A stretch of 64,000 nucleotides of DNA from JACKCP01 sp034007295 (lineage in GTDB: Bacteria > Desulfobacterota > Desulfobacteria > Desulfobacterales > JACKCP01). The DNA is taken from the NCBI GenBank assembly GCA_034007295.1, contig JAVERC010000003.1, positions 1 to 64,000 of the forward strand. The letters run 5' to 3'. Positions 1 to 8,457 of the stretch are shown one piece after another (the stretch's first letter is position 1; every line of letters starts with the position of its first letter). Made by a program: the position numbers and the translations under genes. Below the pieces are notes generated by a model that saw nothing but the letters and a program-made list of their open reading frames with translations, searched no databases and had not been told where the DNA came from.

Positions 1-807
1 TGCGACGGCTCTGCATGGGCAACCATGGCTTTTACAGAACCAGACACAGGCTCAGATCCTAAAATGCTTACAACAACAGCAACACCTGACGGAGACGACT
101 ACATCATCAACGGATGCAAGCGTTTTATCAGTATGGCAAACAAGCCAGGATACGGTGTTTTCATATGCAAGGATCTTTCCCTTAAAGGACAGCCCCATGA
201 CTCAACAGCATTCATAATCGACAAAAAATCCCCTGGAATCAGCTGCTCAGGTCATTATGAACTTACAGGCCTTGACGGTGCAGACACATGCGACATCTAC
301 TTTAATAACGTAAGAGTTCCCAAAGAAAATATTCTCGGCAAACCAGGACAGGGCTTCAACGTTCTACTAAGATGGATTTCAGGAGAAAGAATCCAGCAGG
401 CAGCAGGAATGGTTGGTGTTGGACATCAGGCATATCTTGAAGCAAAAAAATATTCCCTTCAGAGAATAGTAAATGGAATGCCAATGGGATATATGCAGGG
501 TTTTTACTGGATGCTTGGGGAAATGAAAGTTAAAATTGATGCATGCAGGCTCATGGTTCACAATGCTGTTTTAAAACAGGATGCAGGTAAAAATTTTGAT
601 TCTGCATCTGCTGAAGTAAAAGTTTTTACAACACCTCTTATCCAGGAAGTTACCAGAATGGCTGTTCAGTTCCACGGTTCATACGGATATTCCAAGGAAT
701 ATCTTGTTGAAAAACTTTTCAGGATAGCAATGCATCAAGGTGTTGTTGCCTCCAGTCTTGAAATCAACAAGACAATAGTCGGTATGACAGCTCTAATGAG
801 CAAATAA
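1..807 (+). CDS. Acyl-CoA dehydrogenase, 5' end beyond window
   Basis: The reading frame is open from base 1, so the N-terminal domain lies outside the window and about 268 residues are visible. They begin just before the FAD-domain signature AFTEPDTGSD and run through the helical C-terminal domain to a QFHGSYGYSKEYLVEKLFRI stretch typical of acyl-CoA dehydrogenases. The enzyme should oxidise an acyl-CoA and pass electrons to the ETF encoded directly downstream. The usual MCAD catalytic Glu position before the C-terminal LEINK motif appears to be Ala. A Glu in SGERIQQAAG sits where isovaleryl-CoA dehydrogenase has its base; this is my alignment by eye. Substrate is unknown. The ATG at 25 is internal, not the start. 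Confidence 0.93.
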   Translation, partial: CDGSAWATMAFTEPDTGSDPKMLTTTATPDGDDYIINGCKRFISMANKPGYGVFICKDLSLKGQPHDSTAFIIDKKSPGISCSGHYELTGLDGADTCDIYFNNVRVPKENILGKPGQGFNVLLRWISGERIQQAAGMVGVGHQAYLEAKKYSLQRIVNGMPMGYMQGFYWMLGEMKVKIDACRLMVHNAVLKQDAGKNFDSASAEVKVFTTPLIQEVTRMAVQFHGSYGYSKEYLVEKLFRIAMHQGVVASSLEINKTIVGMTALMSK

Positions 808-875
808 TATAAACAGGCTAAAATCATCACGGACTTAAAAGTTTGTGAAGCGATATACGGACAAGAGGAAATAAA

Positions 876-1658
876 ATGAAAATTATCGTAACTATAAAGC
901 AGGTCCCAAATGTTACAAAGGTAAAATGGGATGCGGACGGCTCTCTTATTAGAGCAGGCCTTCCAACTATAATAAACCCTGTTGATAAACATGCCATAGA
1001 AGCAGCTCTTGAGCTTAAAGAAAAACACGGCGGAGAAGTTGTTGTAATATCAATGGGTCCAGGCCAGGTTGAAAGTGCATTAAGAGAAGCTCTGTGCATG
1101 GGAGCAGACCAGGCTATTCAGCTTACAGACAGAAAATTTGCAGGTGCAGATACCTGGGCAACATCATATGCACTTGGATGTGCTATTAAAAAAATCGGCG
1201 ATTATGACCTTGTGATTTCAGGTGTTGAAGCTATGGATGGAAACACAGCACAGGTTGGCCCGCAGATGGCGGAATTTCTTGGTATTCCTCTTCTTTCCTA
1301 TGCTCTTGGAATAGAATCAGACGGCAAAAAAGTTCAGATTCAGCAAAAACTTGGAGATTTCGAACGTAAAATTGAAGCAGATTTCCCGGCCCTTATTACA
1401 GTTGAAAAAGAAATCAACGAATACAGGGTAACACCAATGGACAAAATTCTTGAAGCCTTTGAAAAGGAAATACCTGTATGGGAAGCAGATGACGTTGATG
1501 CAGATATTGTTCATCTTGGCCTTAAGGGATCACCTACCAAACTTAGAAAGGTATTCTCTCCAAAGATTGAAAAAGGCAAGGTTCAGATGCTTGAAGGAAC
1601 CCCTGAAGAGATAGCCCGTCAGGTGGCAGACAAACTTAACGAGAAATTTCTTATATAA
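876..1658 (+). CDS. etfB: Electron transfer flavoprotein, beta subunit
   Basis: 260 residues, the usual length for EtfB. It starts MKIIVTIKQVPNVTKVKWD, the family N-terminus, and carries the AMP-binding region around residues 110-135 (SGVEAMDGNTAQVGPQMAE). With EtfA it forms the cytoplasmic heterodimer that takes electrons from acyl-CoA dehydrogenases. A GAGGAA ribosome site lies 6-7 bases before the ATG. It sits 68 bp after an acyl-CoA dehydrogenase and 11 bp before etfA, so the three genes are most likely one operon. Codon use is richer in G+C than in many neighbours, as expected for a strongly expressed gene. Confidence 0.96.
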   Translation: MKIIVTIKQVPNVTKVKWDADGSLIRAGLPTIINPVDKHAIEAALELKEKHGGEVVVISMGPGQVESALREALCMGADQAIQLTDRKFAGADTWATSYALGCAIKKIGDYDLVISGVEAMDGNTAQVGPQMAEFLGIPLLSYALGIESDGKKVQIQQKLGDFERKIEADFPALITVEKEINEYRVTPMDKILEAFEKEIPVWEADDVDADIVHLGLKGSPTKLRKVFSPKIEKGKVQMLEGTPEEIARQVADKLNEKFLI

Positions 1659-1669
1659 AAGGTGAAATA

Positions 1670-2686
1670 ATGGCTACAAAAGCTAATATCGAAGAACATA
1701 AAAATGTCTGGGTATTTGCCGAGCAAAATAACGGCAAACTTGCCAAGGTGTCTTTGGAAATGCTTGGAGAAGGAAGAAAGCTTGCAAACAAGCTTGGAGT
1801 TGAGCTTGCTGCCTTTCTTATTGGAGACAATGTAAAAACTTCTGCAGAAACTCTTATTGCTTATGGTGCAGACAAAGTTTTTCTTGCCGAAGACCCTGAA
1901 CTTAAAGAATACCGCACAGAGCTTTACACAGAGATTATCTGCAAAAAAGCAATTGAGGAAAAACCTGAAATTCTTATTATTGGTGCTTCTGCAATAGGAA
2001 GAGACCTTACTCCAAGAATTTCATTCAGACTTAATACAGGATGTACAGCAGACTGTACAGAGCTTGACATTGACGAAGAAAAGCGTCTTCTTGTTTCTAC
2101 AAGACCGGCTTTTGGCGGAAACGTCATGGCAACAATCATCTGTCCTGAACACAGACCACAGATGTCTACTGTAAGACCCGGAGTTATGGCTGTTCCAGAA
2201 GCTGATGCTTCAAGAAAAGGTGAAATTATAAATGTTCCTGTTGAAATAAAGCCTGAAAATATAAAAGTCAGGGTAATTGAAAGCAATGAAAAGGAACATG
2301 AAGGCGATAAAATTGAAGATGCTGAAAAGGTTGTGGGTATAGGAATTGGAGCAAGCGATCCTGAAAGCGTAGAATACGTTAAAGAACTTGCCAAGGTTCT
2401 TGGTGCAAAAATCGGCGGTTCAAGACCATGTGTTGAAAAACATATTATTCCACACGAAGTACAGGTTGGACAGACAGGTAAAAATATCCGCCCTGAACTT
2501 TACATTCCATGCGGAATCAGCGGTACTGTTCAGCACACAACAGGTATTACAAATGCAAAATACACAATTGCAATAAACAAGGATCCAAACGCTGAAATAT
2601 TCAAGTTTGCAAACCTTGGAATTGCAGGTGATGCAAAAGTAATTCTTCCTGCAATTATTAAGGAAATCAAAAAGTACAAGGCATAA
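1670..2686 (+). CDS. etfA: Electron transfer flavoprotein, alpha subunit
   Basis: 338 residues. The N-terminal half is the ETF alpha/beta domain (VWVFAEQNNGKLAKVSLEML). The C-terminal FAD-binding domain, from about residue 205, has GASDPESVEYVKELAKVLGA, GGSRPCVE, the HEVQVGQTGKNIRPELYI segment and CGISGTVQHTTGI, all characteristic of FAD binding in EtfA. It has no extra ferredoxin domain. It works with EtfB to collect electrons from the acyl-CoA dehydrogenase upstream. A GGTGAAATA ribosome site precedes the ATG, and a strong hairpin terminator follows 8 bp after the stop, ending the operon. Confidence 0.97.
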   Translation: MATKANIEEHKNVWVFAEQNNGKLAKVSLEMLGEGRKLANKLGVELAAFLIGDNVKTSAETLIAYGADKVFLAEDPELKEYRTELYTEIICKKAIEEKPEILIIGASAIGRDLTPRISFRLNTGCTADCTELDIDEEKRLLVSTRPAFGGNVMATIICPEHRPQMSTVRPGVMAVPEADASRKGEIINVPVEIKPENIKVRVIESNEKEHEGDKIEDAEKVVGIGIGASDPESVEYVKELAKVLGAKIGGSRPCVEKHIIPHEVQVGQTGKNIRPELYIPCGISGTVQHTTGITNAKYTIAINKDPNAEIFKFANLGIAGDAKVILPAIIKEIKKYKA

Positions 2687-2694
2687 AAAATTTT

Positions 2695-2722
2695 AAGCCG
2701 GGTTTTGGCCCGGCTTTGTTTC
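2695..2722 (+). terminator. Rho-independent terminator after etfA
   Basis: Perfect 8-bp GC-rich stem AAGCCGGG / CCCGGCTT with a six-base loop, followed by TTGTTTCTCTTT. It closes the acyl-CoA dehydrogenase-etfBA transcript. Confidence 0.85.
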
Positions 2723-2772
2723 TCTTTAATTTATTATTGGCTGAAAATGGAAATTTTGTTTTTATTTTGCAG

Positions 2773-3957
2773 CTATTTGATTTCTAAAGGAATTAAAACA
2801 TAAATATTTCCATTAGTTGCAAGATGACCTGCTGCTGTTTTTGCATATTCACCGCACCCGAAAAAAATATCTCCCCTGAAATATCCTTTTATTGCTCCGC
2901 CTGTATCCTGAATAAGCATGAATCTTTTAAGATCAGTCCATTTTTTTATTTCACCGTTTCCTGATACAACAGGCTTTTTTGTTTCAATATAAACAAGAGC
3001 ACCTCTTGGATAAATTTTTAAATCCGAAGCAATTGATCTTCCAGGGGTAAGCTCCCTTGAAAGAGCACCATATGGCCCTCCTTCAACAATTTCAAAAAAA
3101 ACATAACTTTTATTATAGGAAAGAATATCTCTTAATTCATCGGGATTTTCTTCAAGATATTTTTTTAAACTCTGCATGGACATTTCAGCTAAAGTCATTT
3201 TATTTTGATCTATAAGATATTTTCCTATGCTTTTGTATCCGTGTCCGTTTGTGCCTGCATAATGAACCCTTAATACATCACCGTTTTCAAGATAAACTTT
3301 TCCAGACCCCTGAATCTGAAGAAAAAACAAATCAACCTGACTGTCTAACCAGACAATTACTTCTCCTTCATCTTCAAGTGCTTTTTCAAAGGCAATTTCC
3401 TCATTTGTAAAATATGGAATAATTTTATTTCCCTCTTTTCTTGCAGTAAGCCTTTTGTTTCCATATGAAGAAGAAAATTTTTCAAGTTCAACATAAACTA
3501 TGTTTTCAGGAAGAAGATAAAGCGGATAAATATATTTATCTGTTTTTTTTAAACTTCCTTTGAGTTCAGGCTCATAATATCCTGTAAATAAAAAGGATTT
3601 ATCTTTATTTTTGGAAGTTGGAGAATAAATTGTAAAGTTTTTGGAAATATAGTTTTCAAGTTCTTTTGAACAAGGATTAGATTCAATAAATATTTTAAAA
3701 TTTTTTAAAGACTCTTCAAGCTTTGTTTTTAAAATTTTATTTTCCCCGAAACTAAACTCCTTATTATCATTAAAAGCACTATAATATGACAAAGACATAT
3801 CAATTGCCCTTAAAAGTCCGTCATAACCCATGTCATCATGAAAAACCGGATAATTTCTTTTTTTTACTTCCTTAAAAAAATCTTTTTTCAAATTTTGTTT
3901 TGAAGCACATGAACAAAAACAAAGTACAAAAATTAAAAATATGGTAAAGCGTTTCAT
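2773..3957 (-). CDS. mltA: Membrane-bound lytic murein transglycosylase A (lipoprotein)
   Basis: 394 residues. The start is a signal peptide with a Cys-rich lipobox-like stretch (VLCFCSCASK), so it is probably lipid-anchored in the outer membrane. The MltA domain is recognisable from FTGYYEPELKGS (about residue 124) and from FFLQIQGSGKVYLENGD. The C-terminal 3D domain ends FMLIQDTGGAIKGYFRGDIFFG with the conserved catalytic aspartates and the AAGHLATNG tail. MltA cleaves the MurNAc-GlcNAc bond of peptidoglycan with formation of a 1,6-anhydro end. The gene converges on etfA and stands alone, 68 bp from the next gene on its strand. Confidence 0.93.
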   Translation of the reverse strand: MKRFTIFLIFVLCFCSCASKQNLKKDFFKEVKKRNYPVFHDDMGYDGLLRAIDMSLSYYSAFNDNKEFSFGENKILKTKLEESLKNFKIFIESNPCSKELENYISKNFTIYSPTSKNKDKSFLFTGYYEPELKGSLKKTDKYIYPLYLLPENIVYVELEKFSSSYGNKRLTARKEGNKIIPYFTNEEIAFEKALEDEGEVIVWLDSQVDLFFLQIQGSGKVYLENGDVLRVHYAGTNGHGYKSIGKYLIDQNKMTLAEMSMQSLKKYLEENPDELRDILSYNKSYVFFEIVEGGPYGALSRELTPGRSIASDLKIYPRGALVYIETKKPVVSGNGEIKKWTDLKRFMLIQDTGGAIKGYFRGDIFFGCGEYAKTAAGHLATNGNIYVLIPLEIK

Positions 3958-4025
3958 AATTCTCCGAAAAAAAATTAGTATATGTTCAGCTTAAATTAGA
4001 ACTCATGCTTAATTCTTTCTGAGTC

Positions 4026-4478
4026 TTAATTTATAATTTTATTTATTTTAAGCCTTTTAAAAAAAACCTCATCATAATTATCAAAGGCATTTTTCTTAAA
4101 CTTGTTCAAAATTTTTGATGAATATGCACCAGGTGTTAACACATATTGATTATTTTCATAAAAAAGAGCTGCATCAACGCTGTTATGAAGATTTTTCATT
4201 AATTTTTCTGTCTTTTTTAAGTCAAACTCAAATAAATTTGAATCAAATACAATAATATTTTTATTTTCCATGTAAAAAAGACCTGAATAAACACATGAAA
4301 AAAAAGAATTTTTTATAAATGGAACAATTACAGGAAATGAAAATTCATCAAAAACTTCAGGATATTGAGATACAACAACTGCTTTTTCAAAAAATCTGTT
4401 TGCATTTTCAAGCTCATAATTGATTTTTGAAATATTTTGTTCTTTATTGTGAATAAGAACAATGCCGTAATTATTCAT
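4026..4478 (-). CDS. MobA-like protein, degenerate nucleotidyltransferase
   Basis: 150 residues, AT-rich, with no clear name. The order of segments looks like a shortened molybdenum-cofactor guanylyltransferase (MobA) fold. It has GIVLIHNKEQN at the N-terminus where MobA has its LAGGxSxRMGxDK loop, then FEKAVVVSQYPEVF, then FPVIVPFIKNSFFSCVYSGL where MobA has its D..xxxGPLaGi.agL, then NKNIIVFDSNLFEFD where MobA has v.acDmPfl. The GTP-binding glycine/arginine loop and the metal-binding Asp appear to be lost. The family assignment is inference by eye; moaB lies 600 bp away, which fits a molybdopterin context. It is transcribed away from pyrR-moaB across a 77-bp spacer. Confidence 0.55.
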   Translation of the reverse strand: MNNYGIVLIHNKEQNISKINYELENANRFFEKAVVVSQYPEVFDEFSFPVIVPFIKNSFFSCVYSGLFYMENKNIIVFDSNLFEFDLKKTEKLMKNLHNSVDAALFYENNQYVLTPGAYSSKILNKFKKNAFDNYDEVFFKRLKINKIIN

Positions 4479-4555
4479 AATTAAAATTCATTGTTGAAGG
4501 TATTTGTCAAACGTCCTATTATCTGCGATAACTTTTATATCACCGGAGTCATAAA

Positions 4556-5095
4556 ATGGAAGAAAAACGTGTAATTCTAAATGAAAATGAAATATCCAGA
4601 ATGCTTACAAGAATGGCCTATGAAATTCTTGAAAAAATTTCAGCTCCTAAAAATCTTGCAATTGTAGGAATTTACACAAGGGGAGCTTTTCTTGCAAAAA
4701 GACTTAAAAAAATAATGGATGAAATAGCAGGCTTTGATTTTCCAATTGGAGAAATCGACATAAACCTTTACAGGGACGACTGGACAAGGATATCTGCCCA
4801 GCCTGAAGTTAAGGAATCAAAAATTTATTTTTCAGTTGATGACAAGGAAATTATTCTTGTAGATGATGTTATTTTTACGGGAAGAACGACAAGAGCTGCA
4901 ATAGATGCACTTCTTGATTTTGGAAGACCAAGCAGAATAATGTTTGCGGCACTTATTGACAGAGACCACAGGGAACTTCCAATTCAGCCTGATGTTACAG
5001 GAAAATTTATTGAGACTGAAAAAAATGAAAGAGTAAATGTTTTTGTAAAAGAATCAGACGGCAAAGATTTGGTATTTATAACCGGAGAAAATTAA
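4556..5095 (+). CDS. pyrR: PyrR bifunctional regulator / uracil phosphoribosyltransferase
   Basis: 179 residues, the normal PyrR length. The PRPP-binding motif IILVDDVIFTGRTTRAAIDA (from about residue 100) and IGEIDINLYRDDW in the middle are diagnostic. PyrR binds pyr mRNA in response to UMP/UTP in some bacteria and has weak uracil phosphoribosyltransferase activity. No pyr genes or PyrR-binding attenuator are visible in the window, so the target is elsewhere or the enzymatic role dominates. The ribosome site is CACCGGAG, about 10 bases before the ATG. The stop TAA shares its last base with the start ATG of moaB. Confidence 0.93.
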   Translation: MEEKRVILNENEISRMLTRMAYEILEKISAPKNLAIVGIYTRGAFLAKRLKKIMDEIAGFDFPIGEIDINLYRDDWTRISAQPEVKESKIYFSVDDKEIILVDDVIFTGRTTRAAIDALLDFGRPSRIMFAALIDRDHRELPIQPDVTGKFIETEKNERVNVFVKESDGKDLVFITGEN

Positions 5096-5598
5096 TGGGA
5101 TTAAAGGAACATAAGAAAAAAGCATTAAAAAAATTAAATATTGCTGTTGTAACTGTTTCTTCCTCAAGAAGCACAAAAACTGATAAAAGCGGTGAATGGA
5201 TTGAAAAAAGAATAAAAAAAGAGGGTCATGTTCTTTTAAAAAGAGTTGTTGTAAAAGATAATTTTACAGAAATAAGTTCTGCTGTAACAGACCTTGTTTT
5301 TTATGACAATCCACACTGCATAATCACAACTGGAGGAACAGGACTTTCAAAAGACGATATCACAATAGAAACATTATCGCCGCTTTTCACAAAGGAGCTT
5401 ACAGGTTTTTCAGCAGCCTTTACATCAATAAGCCTTGAACAGATTGACTCTGCTGCTATTTTATCAAGAGCAACAGCTGGAGTTATTGGAGAAACTATTG
5501 TTTTTTCAATTCCCGGAAGCTTAAATGCATGCAGACTTGCCTGCAAGGTTCTTATTTTCCCTGAAGTTGAACATATTGTACATCACATAAGATCTTGA
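5095..5598 (+). CDS. moaB: Molybdenum cofactor biosynthesis protein MoaB/MogA family
   Basis: 167 residues of the MoaB/MogA fold: NIAVVTVSSSRSTKTDKSG near the N-terminus, CIITTGGTGLSKDDITIETL in the middle and GETIVFSIPGSLNACRLAC at the end. This is the molybdopterin-binding protein that adenylates or presents molybdopterin before metal insertion. The ATG overlaps the pyrR stop (TAATG), implying translational coupling. About 15 N-terminal residues rich in Lys precede the core. It probably serves molybdo- or tungsto-enzymes encoded elsewhere. Confidence 0.9.
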   Translation: MGLKEHKKKALKKLNIAVVTVSSSRSTKTDKSGEWIEKRIKKEGHVLLKRVVVKDNFTEISSAVTDLVFYDNPHCIITTGGTGLSKDDITIETLSPLFTKELTGFSAAFTSISLEQIDSAAILSRATAGVIGETIVFSIPGSLNACRLACKVLIFPEVEHIVHHIRS

Positions 5599-5612
5599 AA
5601 TAAGGAGATATC

Positions 5613-6011
5613 ATGGAAGAACTAAAAAAATTTATTGAAGAATGGAAAGATTCAGGAGCAAAAACAAAAGACAGTTTTATTATTTTCAAAGATTTTCTTG
5701 AATCAAAAAAAGATGTTGAACTTGAACTAAATTCAAGGCCTGGAATAAGCTATTCATTAAGAGGAAAGAAAAAAGGACAGTCAAGGCCATTGTTTGTTCT
5801 TCTTGATGTAATTGATGATGATCCTTTAGAAAGATGGCTTTCAGTATGTTTTTACGGAGACACAATAAATGACCCGGATGAACAGGGTGACTTTGTTCCG
5901 GGAGGTCTTCTTGGTGAAGACGGTCACTGCTTTGATCTTGATGAAGGAACAGATGAAACAACCTTATATATTAAAAAAAGAATAGAAGAAGCATACGAGC
6001 AGGCAAAATAA
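5613..6011 (+). CDS. Conserved hypothetical acidic protein
   Basis: 132 residues, strongly acidic, no signal peptide and no membrane segment. I do not recognise the family. The middle contains GISYSLRGKKKGQSRPLFVL then a run DVIDDDPLERWLSVCFYGD and a DP-rich tail with DEQGDFVPGG and LLGEDGHCFDLDEGTDE. This composition suggests a small compact cytoplasmic alpha/beta protein. It lies 14 bp after moaB with a clear AAGGAG ribosome site, so it is the third gene of the pyrR-moaB operon. Confidence 0.8.
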   Translation: MEELKKFIEEWKDSGAKTKDSFIIFKDFLESKKDVELELNSRPGISYSLRGKKKGQSRPLFVLLDVIDDDPLERWLSVCFYGDTINDPDEQGDFVPGGLLGEDGHCFDLDEGTDETTLYIKKRIEEAYEQAK

Positions 6012-6053
6012 ATTATTAAGCTGTAAATCTAAAAAAGCCTGATTACTGTCAAA

Positions 6054-6103
6054 GCGGATGCTTTATTTTTTTTAAGCCGGTTTTAAGAAAGTAAGGCATC
6101 CGC
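6054..6103 (+). repeat. Inverted repeat between the moaB operon and galU
   Basis: GCGGATGC (6054-6061) pairs with GCATCCGC (6096-6103) around a 34-base loop containing CCGGTTTTAA. A nearby CCGGTTTAAA gives a partial direct repeat. There is no clean T-run right after it, so it could be a weak terminator or a 5' leader structure of galU. Confidence 0.4.
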
Positions 6104-6163
6104 CCGGTTTAAACTTAAAAGCTAAATTCTTAATTGACTTAAAAACTGGAGATTTTAATAACC

Positions 6164-7030
6164 ATGAAAATAAAAAAAGCAGTGTTTCCTGTTGCAGGAC
6201 TTGGAACAAGATTTCTTCCTGCAACAAAGGCAATGCCAAAGGAAATGCTTCCTGTTGTTGACAAGCCTCTTATTCAGTATGCAGTTGAAGAAGCTCTTGA
6301 GGCCGGAATTGAGCAGATTATTTTTGTTACAGGACGAGGTAAAAGTGCTCTTGAAGATCATTTTGACTATTCATACAGACTCCAGAACACCCTTCTTACC
6401 AAAGGAAAAGACAAGCTTTTGGAAAGCGTTATAAATCTTGTTCCTGAATCAGGCACAATTATTTATACAAGGCAAAATGAAGCAAAAGGACTTGGACATG
6501 CAATCTGGTGTGCAAGGGATATTATAGGAGATGAACCTTTTGCAGTTTTACTTGCTGATGACCTTATAAAATCAGAAAAACCTGTACTTAAACAGATGAT
6601 AACTGAATTTGACAGGGTAAGGGCCTCAATTGCAGCAGTTGAGGAAGTTGATCCAAAGCATACTGACAAATATGGAATAGTTGATGCTGATGAAATGGGA
6701 AACAGCCTTGTAAAAGTTAAAAAAATGGTGGAAAAACCAAAGCCTGAAGATGCTCCTTCAAATCTTGCAATCATTGGAAGATATATACTCACTCCAAAAA
6801 TTTTTGAAATTTTAGGAAATACAGATAAAGGTGCAGGAGGAGAAATCCAGCTTACAGATGCCATGGTAAAATTAATGGAATCTCAGCCTGTTTTCGGCTA
6901 CAGATTTAAAGGCCAGAGGTTTGACTGTGGCAGCAAGGCAGGTTTTCAAAAAGCAAATTTTGCATTCTGTATGGATCAGCCTGAAATTAAAGACGAGCTT
7001 CTTGAATTTATAAAAGACTATATTAAATGA
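6164..7030 (+). CDS. galU: UTP-glucose-1-phosphate uridylyltransferase
   Basis: 288 residues, the usual GalU length. The nucleotide-binding loop FPVAGLGTRFLPATKAMPKE starts at residue 8, followed by MLPVVDKPLIQYAVEEALEA. EIQLTDAMVKLM and RFDCGSKAGFQKAN near the end match the sugar-binding part of the family. It makes UDP-glucose from UTP and glucose-1-phosphate for envelope polysaccharides. This fits with the UDP-sugar genes at 58.8-61.2 kb. It stands alone, with a weak CTGGAGA ribosome site about 10 bases before the ATG. Confidence 0.96.
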   Translation: MKIKKAVFPVAGLGTRFLPATKAMPKEMLPVVDKPLIQYAVEEALEAGIEQIIFVTGRGKSALEDHFDYSYRLQNTLLTKGKDKLLESVINLVPESGTIIYTRQNEAKGLGHAIWCARDIIGDEPFAVLLADDLIKSEKPVLKQMITEFDRVRASIAAVEEVDPKHTDKYGIVDADEMGNSLVKVKKMVEKPKPEDAPSNLAIIGRYILTPKIFEILGNTDKGAGGEIQLTDAMVKLMESQPVFGYRFKGQRFDCGSKAGFQKANFAFCMDQPEIKDELLEFIKDYIK

Positions 7031-7039
7031 TTAATATAA

Positions 7040-7190
7040 AAACAGCCGCTGAAAAAAACCGCCTTTTTTATCTATTATAAAGTCAGATTAAAAATTTAAT
7101 CCTCAAAATACTCAAGGTATTTTAAAGGTTAAATTTGTGATTTTTCTTGAAAAGAAACAAAATTTTATTTTTCGGCCAAGCATTAAATAA
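7040..7190 (+). repeat. Family A palindromic repeat, copy 1
   Basis: Starts near GCCGCTGAAAAAAACCGCC, contains the core GTCAGATTAAAAATTTAATC (7082-7101) followed by CTCAAAATACT, and ends in TTTTTCGGCCAAGCATTAAA. Plus orientation, taking the 58484 copy as reference. It begins a few bases after the galU stop. Confidence 0.7.
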
Positions 7191-7230
7191 AAAGGCTGAT
7201 ATCCTTTCAGACATCAGCCTTTTTATTTAA
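7183..7230. terminator. Bidirectional terminator between galU and ilvE
   Basis: Perfect 18-bp stem: 7183-7200 (ends AAAAAGGCTGAT) pairs with 7213-7230 (starts ATCAGCCTTTTT), loop of 12 bases. A-run and T-run flanks let it work for both converging genes. Confidence 0.88.
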
Positions 7231-7248
7231 AACAAAAAATTTATTTTA

Positions 7249-8313
7249 TCAGCAGACTTTTATCATCCAGTTAAAAGGATCTTCCTTTTTTCCATATTGA
7301 ATGCCTGTAAGATTTTCAAAAAACTTTGCTGAAATTTTTCCAGTTTTTCCGTCACCCACAACTATTTTTTCATCCCCATATGCAATTTCTCCAACCGGAG
7401 ATATTACGGCAGCTGTTCCGCTTCCAAAAACCTCGTCAAGTTTTCCGTTTTTATGGGCTTTTATTACATCATCTATGGCAATTCTTTCTTCGCGGACTTT
7501 ATAGCCCTCTTTTTTTGCCATTTCAATTACAGAATCCCTTGTTATTCCGGGAAGAATACTTCCTGTAAGTTTTGGAGTTATAATTTCTTTATCAATAACA
7601 AAGAAAATATTCATTGACCCTACTTCTTCAACGTATTTTTTTTCTATTCCATCAAGCCATAAAACCTGATTATATCCTTTTTTTGCTGCTTCTTCAGAAG
7701 CATAAAGGCTTGCAGCATAGTTTCCTGCTGTTTTTGCCTCTCCTACTCCTCCTGGAACTGATCTTACATAATCCTTTGTAACCCAGATTTTAACAGGATC
7801 AAAACCTGCTGAGTAGTAAGCTCCAACCGGACACATAATAATAAAAAACCTGTAATGATCAGAAGCTTTTATTCCGACATATTCATCTGTTGCAATTATC
7901 GCCGGCCTTATATAAAGAGAAGTTCCTTCCTTTGATGGAACCCAGTCCTTATCAATTTTTATAAGCTCCTTTAATGAATTTAAAACAAAGTCCCCGTCAA
8001 ATTCTGGAATACACATTCTTTTTGCGGATCTGTTCATTCTTTTGAAATTTTCATCTGCTCTGAAAAGAACTATTTCGCCTTTAGGATTTTTGTAAGCTTT
8101 AAGCCCTTCAAAAATTGCCTGGGCATAATGAAAGACAGAAGTTGCCGGAGAGACTGTAAAAGGGCCGAAAGGTACAATTCTTGGATCATGCCACCCAATT
8201 CCTGTTTCATAATCCATTATAAACATATGATCTGTAAATTTTTTTCCAAAACCCAGCTTGTCCTGAGCCGGTTTTTCCTTTAGTTGATTAGATTTGATGA
8301 TTTTTAAATCCAT
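7249..8313 (-). CDS. ilvE: Branched-chain amino acid aminotransferase (ilvE_II type)
   Basis: 354 residues, matching the longer BCAT class that includes the eukaryotic enzymes. Markers are the N-terminal FGKKFTDHMFIMDYETGIGW, the HYAQAIFEGLKAYKN segment, and GGVGEAKTAGNYAASLYA, where the Lys is the expected PLP Schiff base. EVGSMNIFFV and FGSGTAAVISPVGEI bind substrate and cofactor phosphate. It transaminates Leu, Ile and Val with 2-oxoglutarate. It is a single gene, convergent with galU and divergent from the CxxC-protein gene. Confidence 0.96.
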   Translation of the reverse strand: MDLKIIKSNQLKEKPAQDKLGFGKKFTDHMFIMDYETGIGWHDPRIVPFGPFTVSPATSVFHYAQAIFEGLKAYKNPKGEIVLFRADENFKRMNRSAKRMCIPEFDGDFVLNSLKELIKIDKDWVPSKEGTSLYIRPAIIATDEYVGIKASDHYRFFIIMCPVGAYYSAGFDPVKIWVTKDYVRSVPGGVGEAKTAGNYAASLYASEEAAKKGYNQVLWLDGIEKKYVEEVGSMNIFFVIDKEIITPKLTGSILPGITRDSVIEMAKKEGYKVREERIAIDDVIKAHKNGKLDEVFGSGTAAVISPVGEIAYGDEKIVVGDGKTGKISAKFFENLTGIQYGKKEDPFNWMIKVC

Positions 8314-8397
8314 GGCCGCTGCTCCGTTAATTGGAAATTGACTTAAATTTTATTAAAACAATATAAGTATTTTTTAAAAAAAATTTCAAGACCTGAT

Positions 8398-8425
8398 TTG
8401 ACATTTAATAAATTAATGGTATTTT
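8398..8425 (+). promoter_or_regulatory. Candidate sigma-70 promoter
   Basis: TTGACA at 8398-8403 and TATTTT at 8420-8425, 16-base spacer, about 32 bases before the ATG of the CxxC protein at 8458. Predicted by eye only. Confidence 0.5.
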
Positions 8426-8457
8426 CATTTTTTATTATTAATTAACGGAGATACAAA

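Noticed and set aside
1924..2394. 156-codon open frame on the minus strand inside etfA
   Set aside because: A shadow of strongly biased etfA codons; Ser/Pro/Leu-rich translation without any domain.
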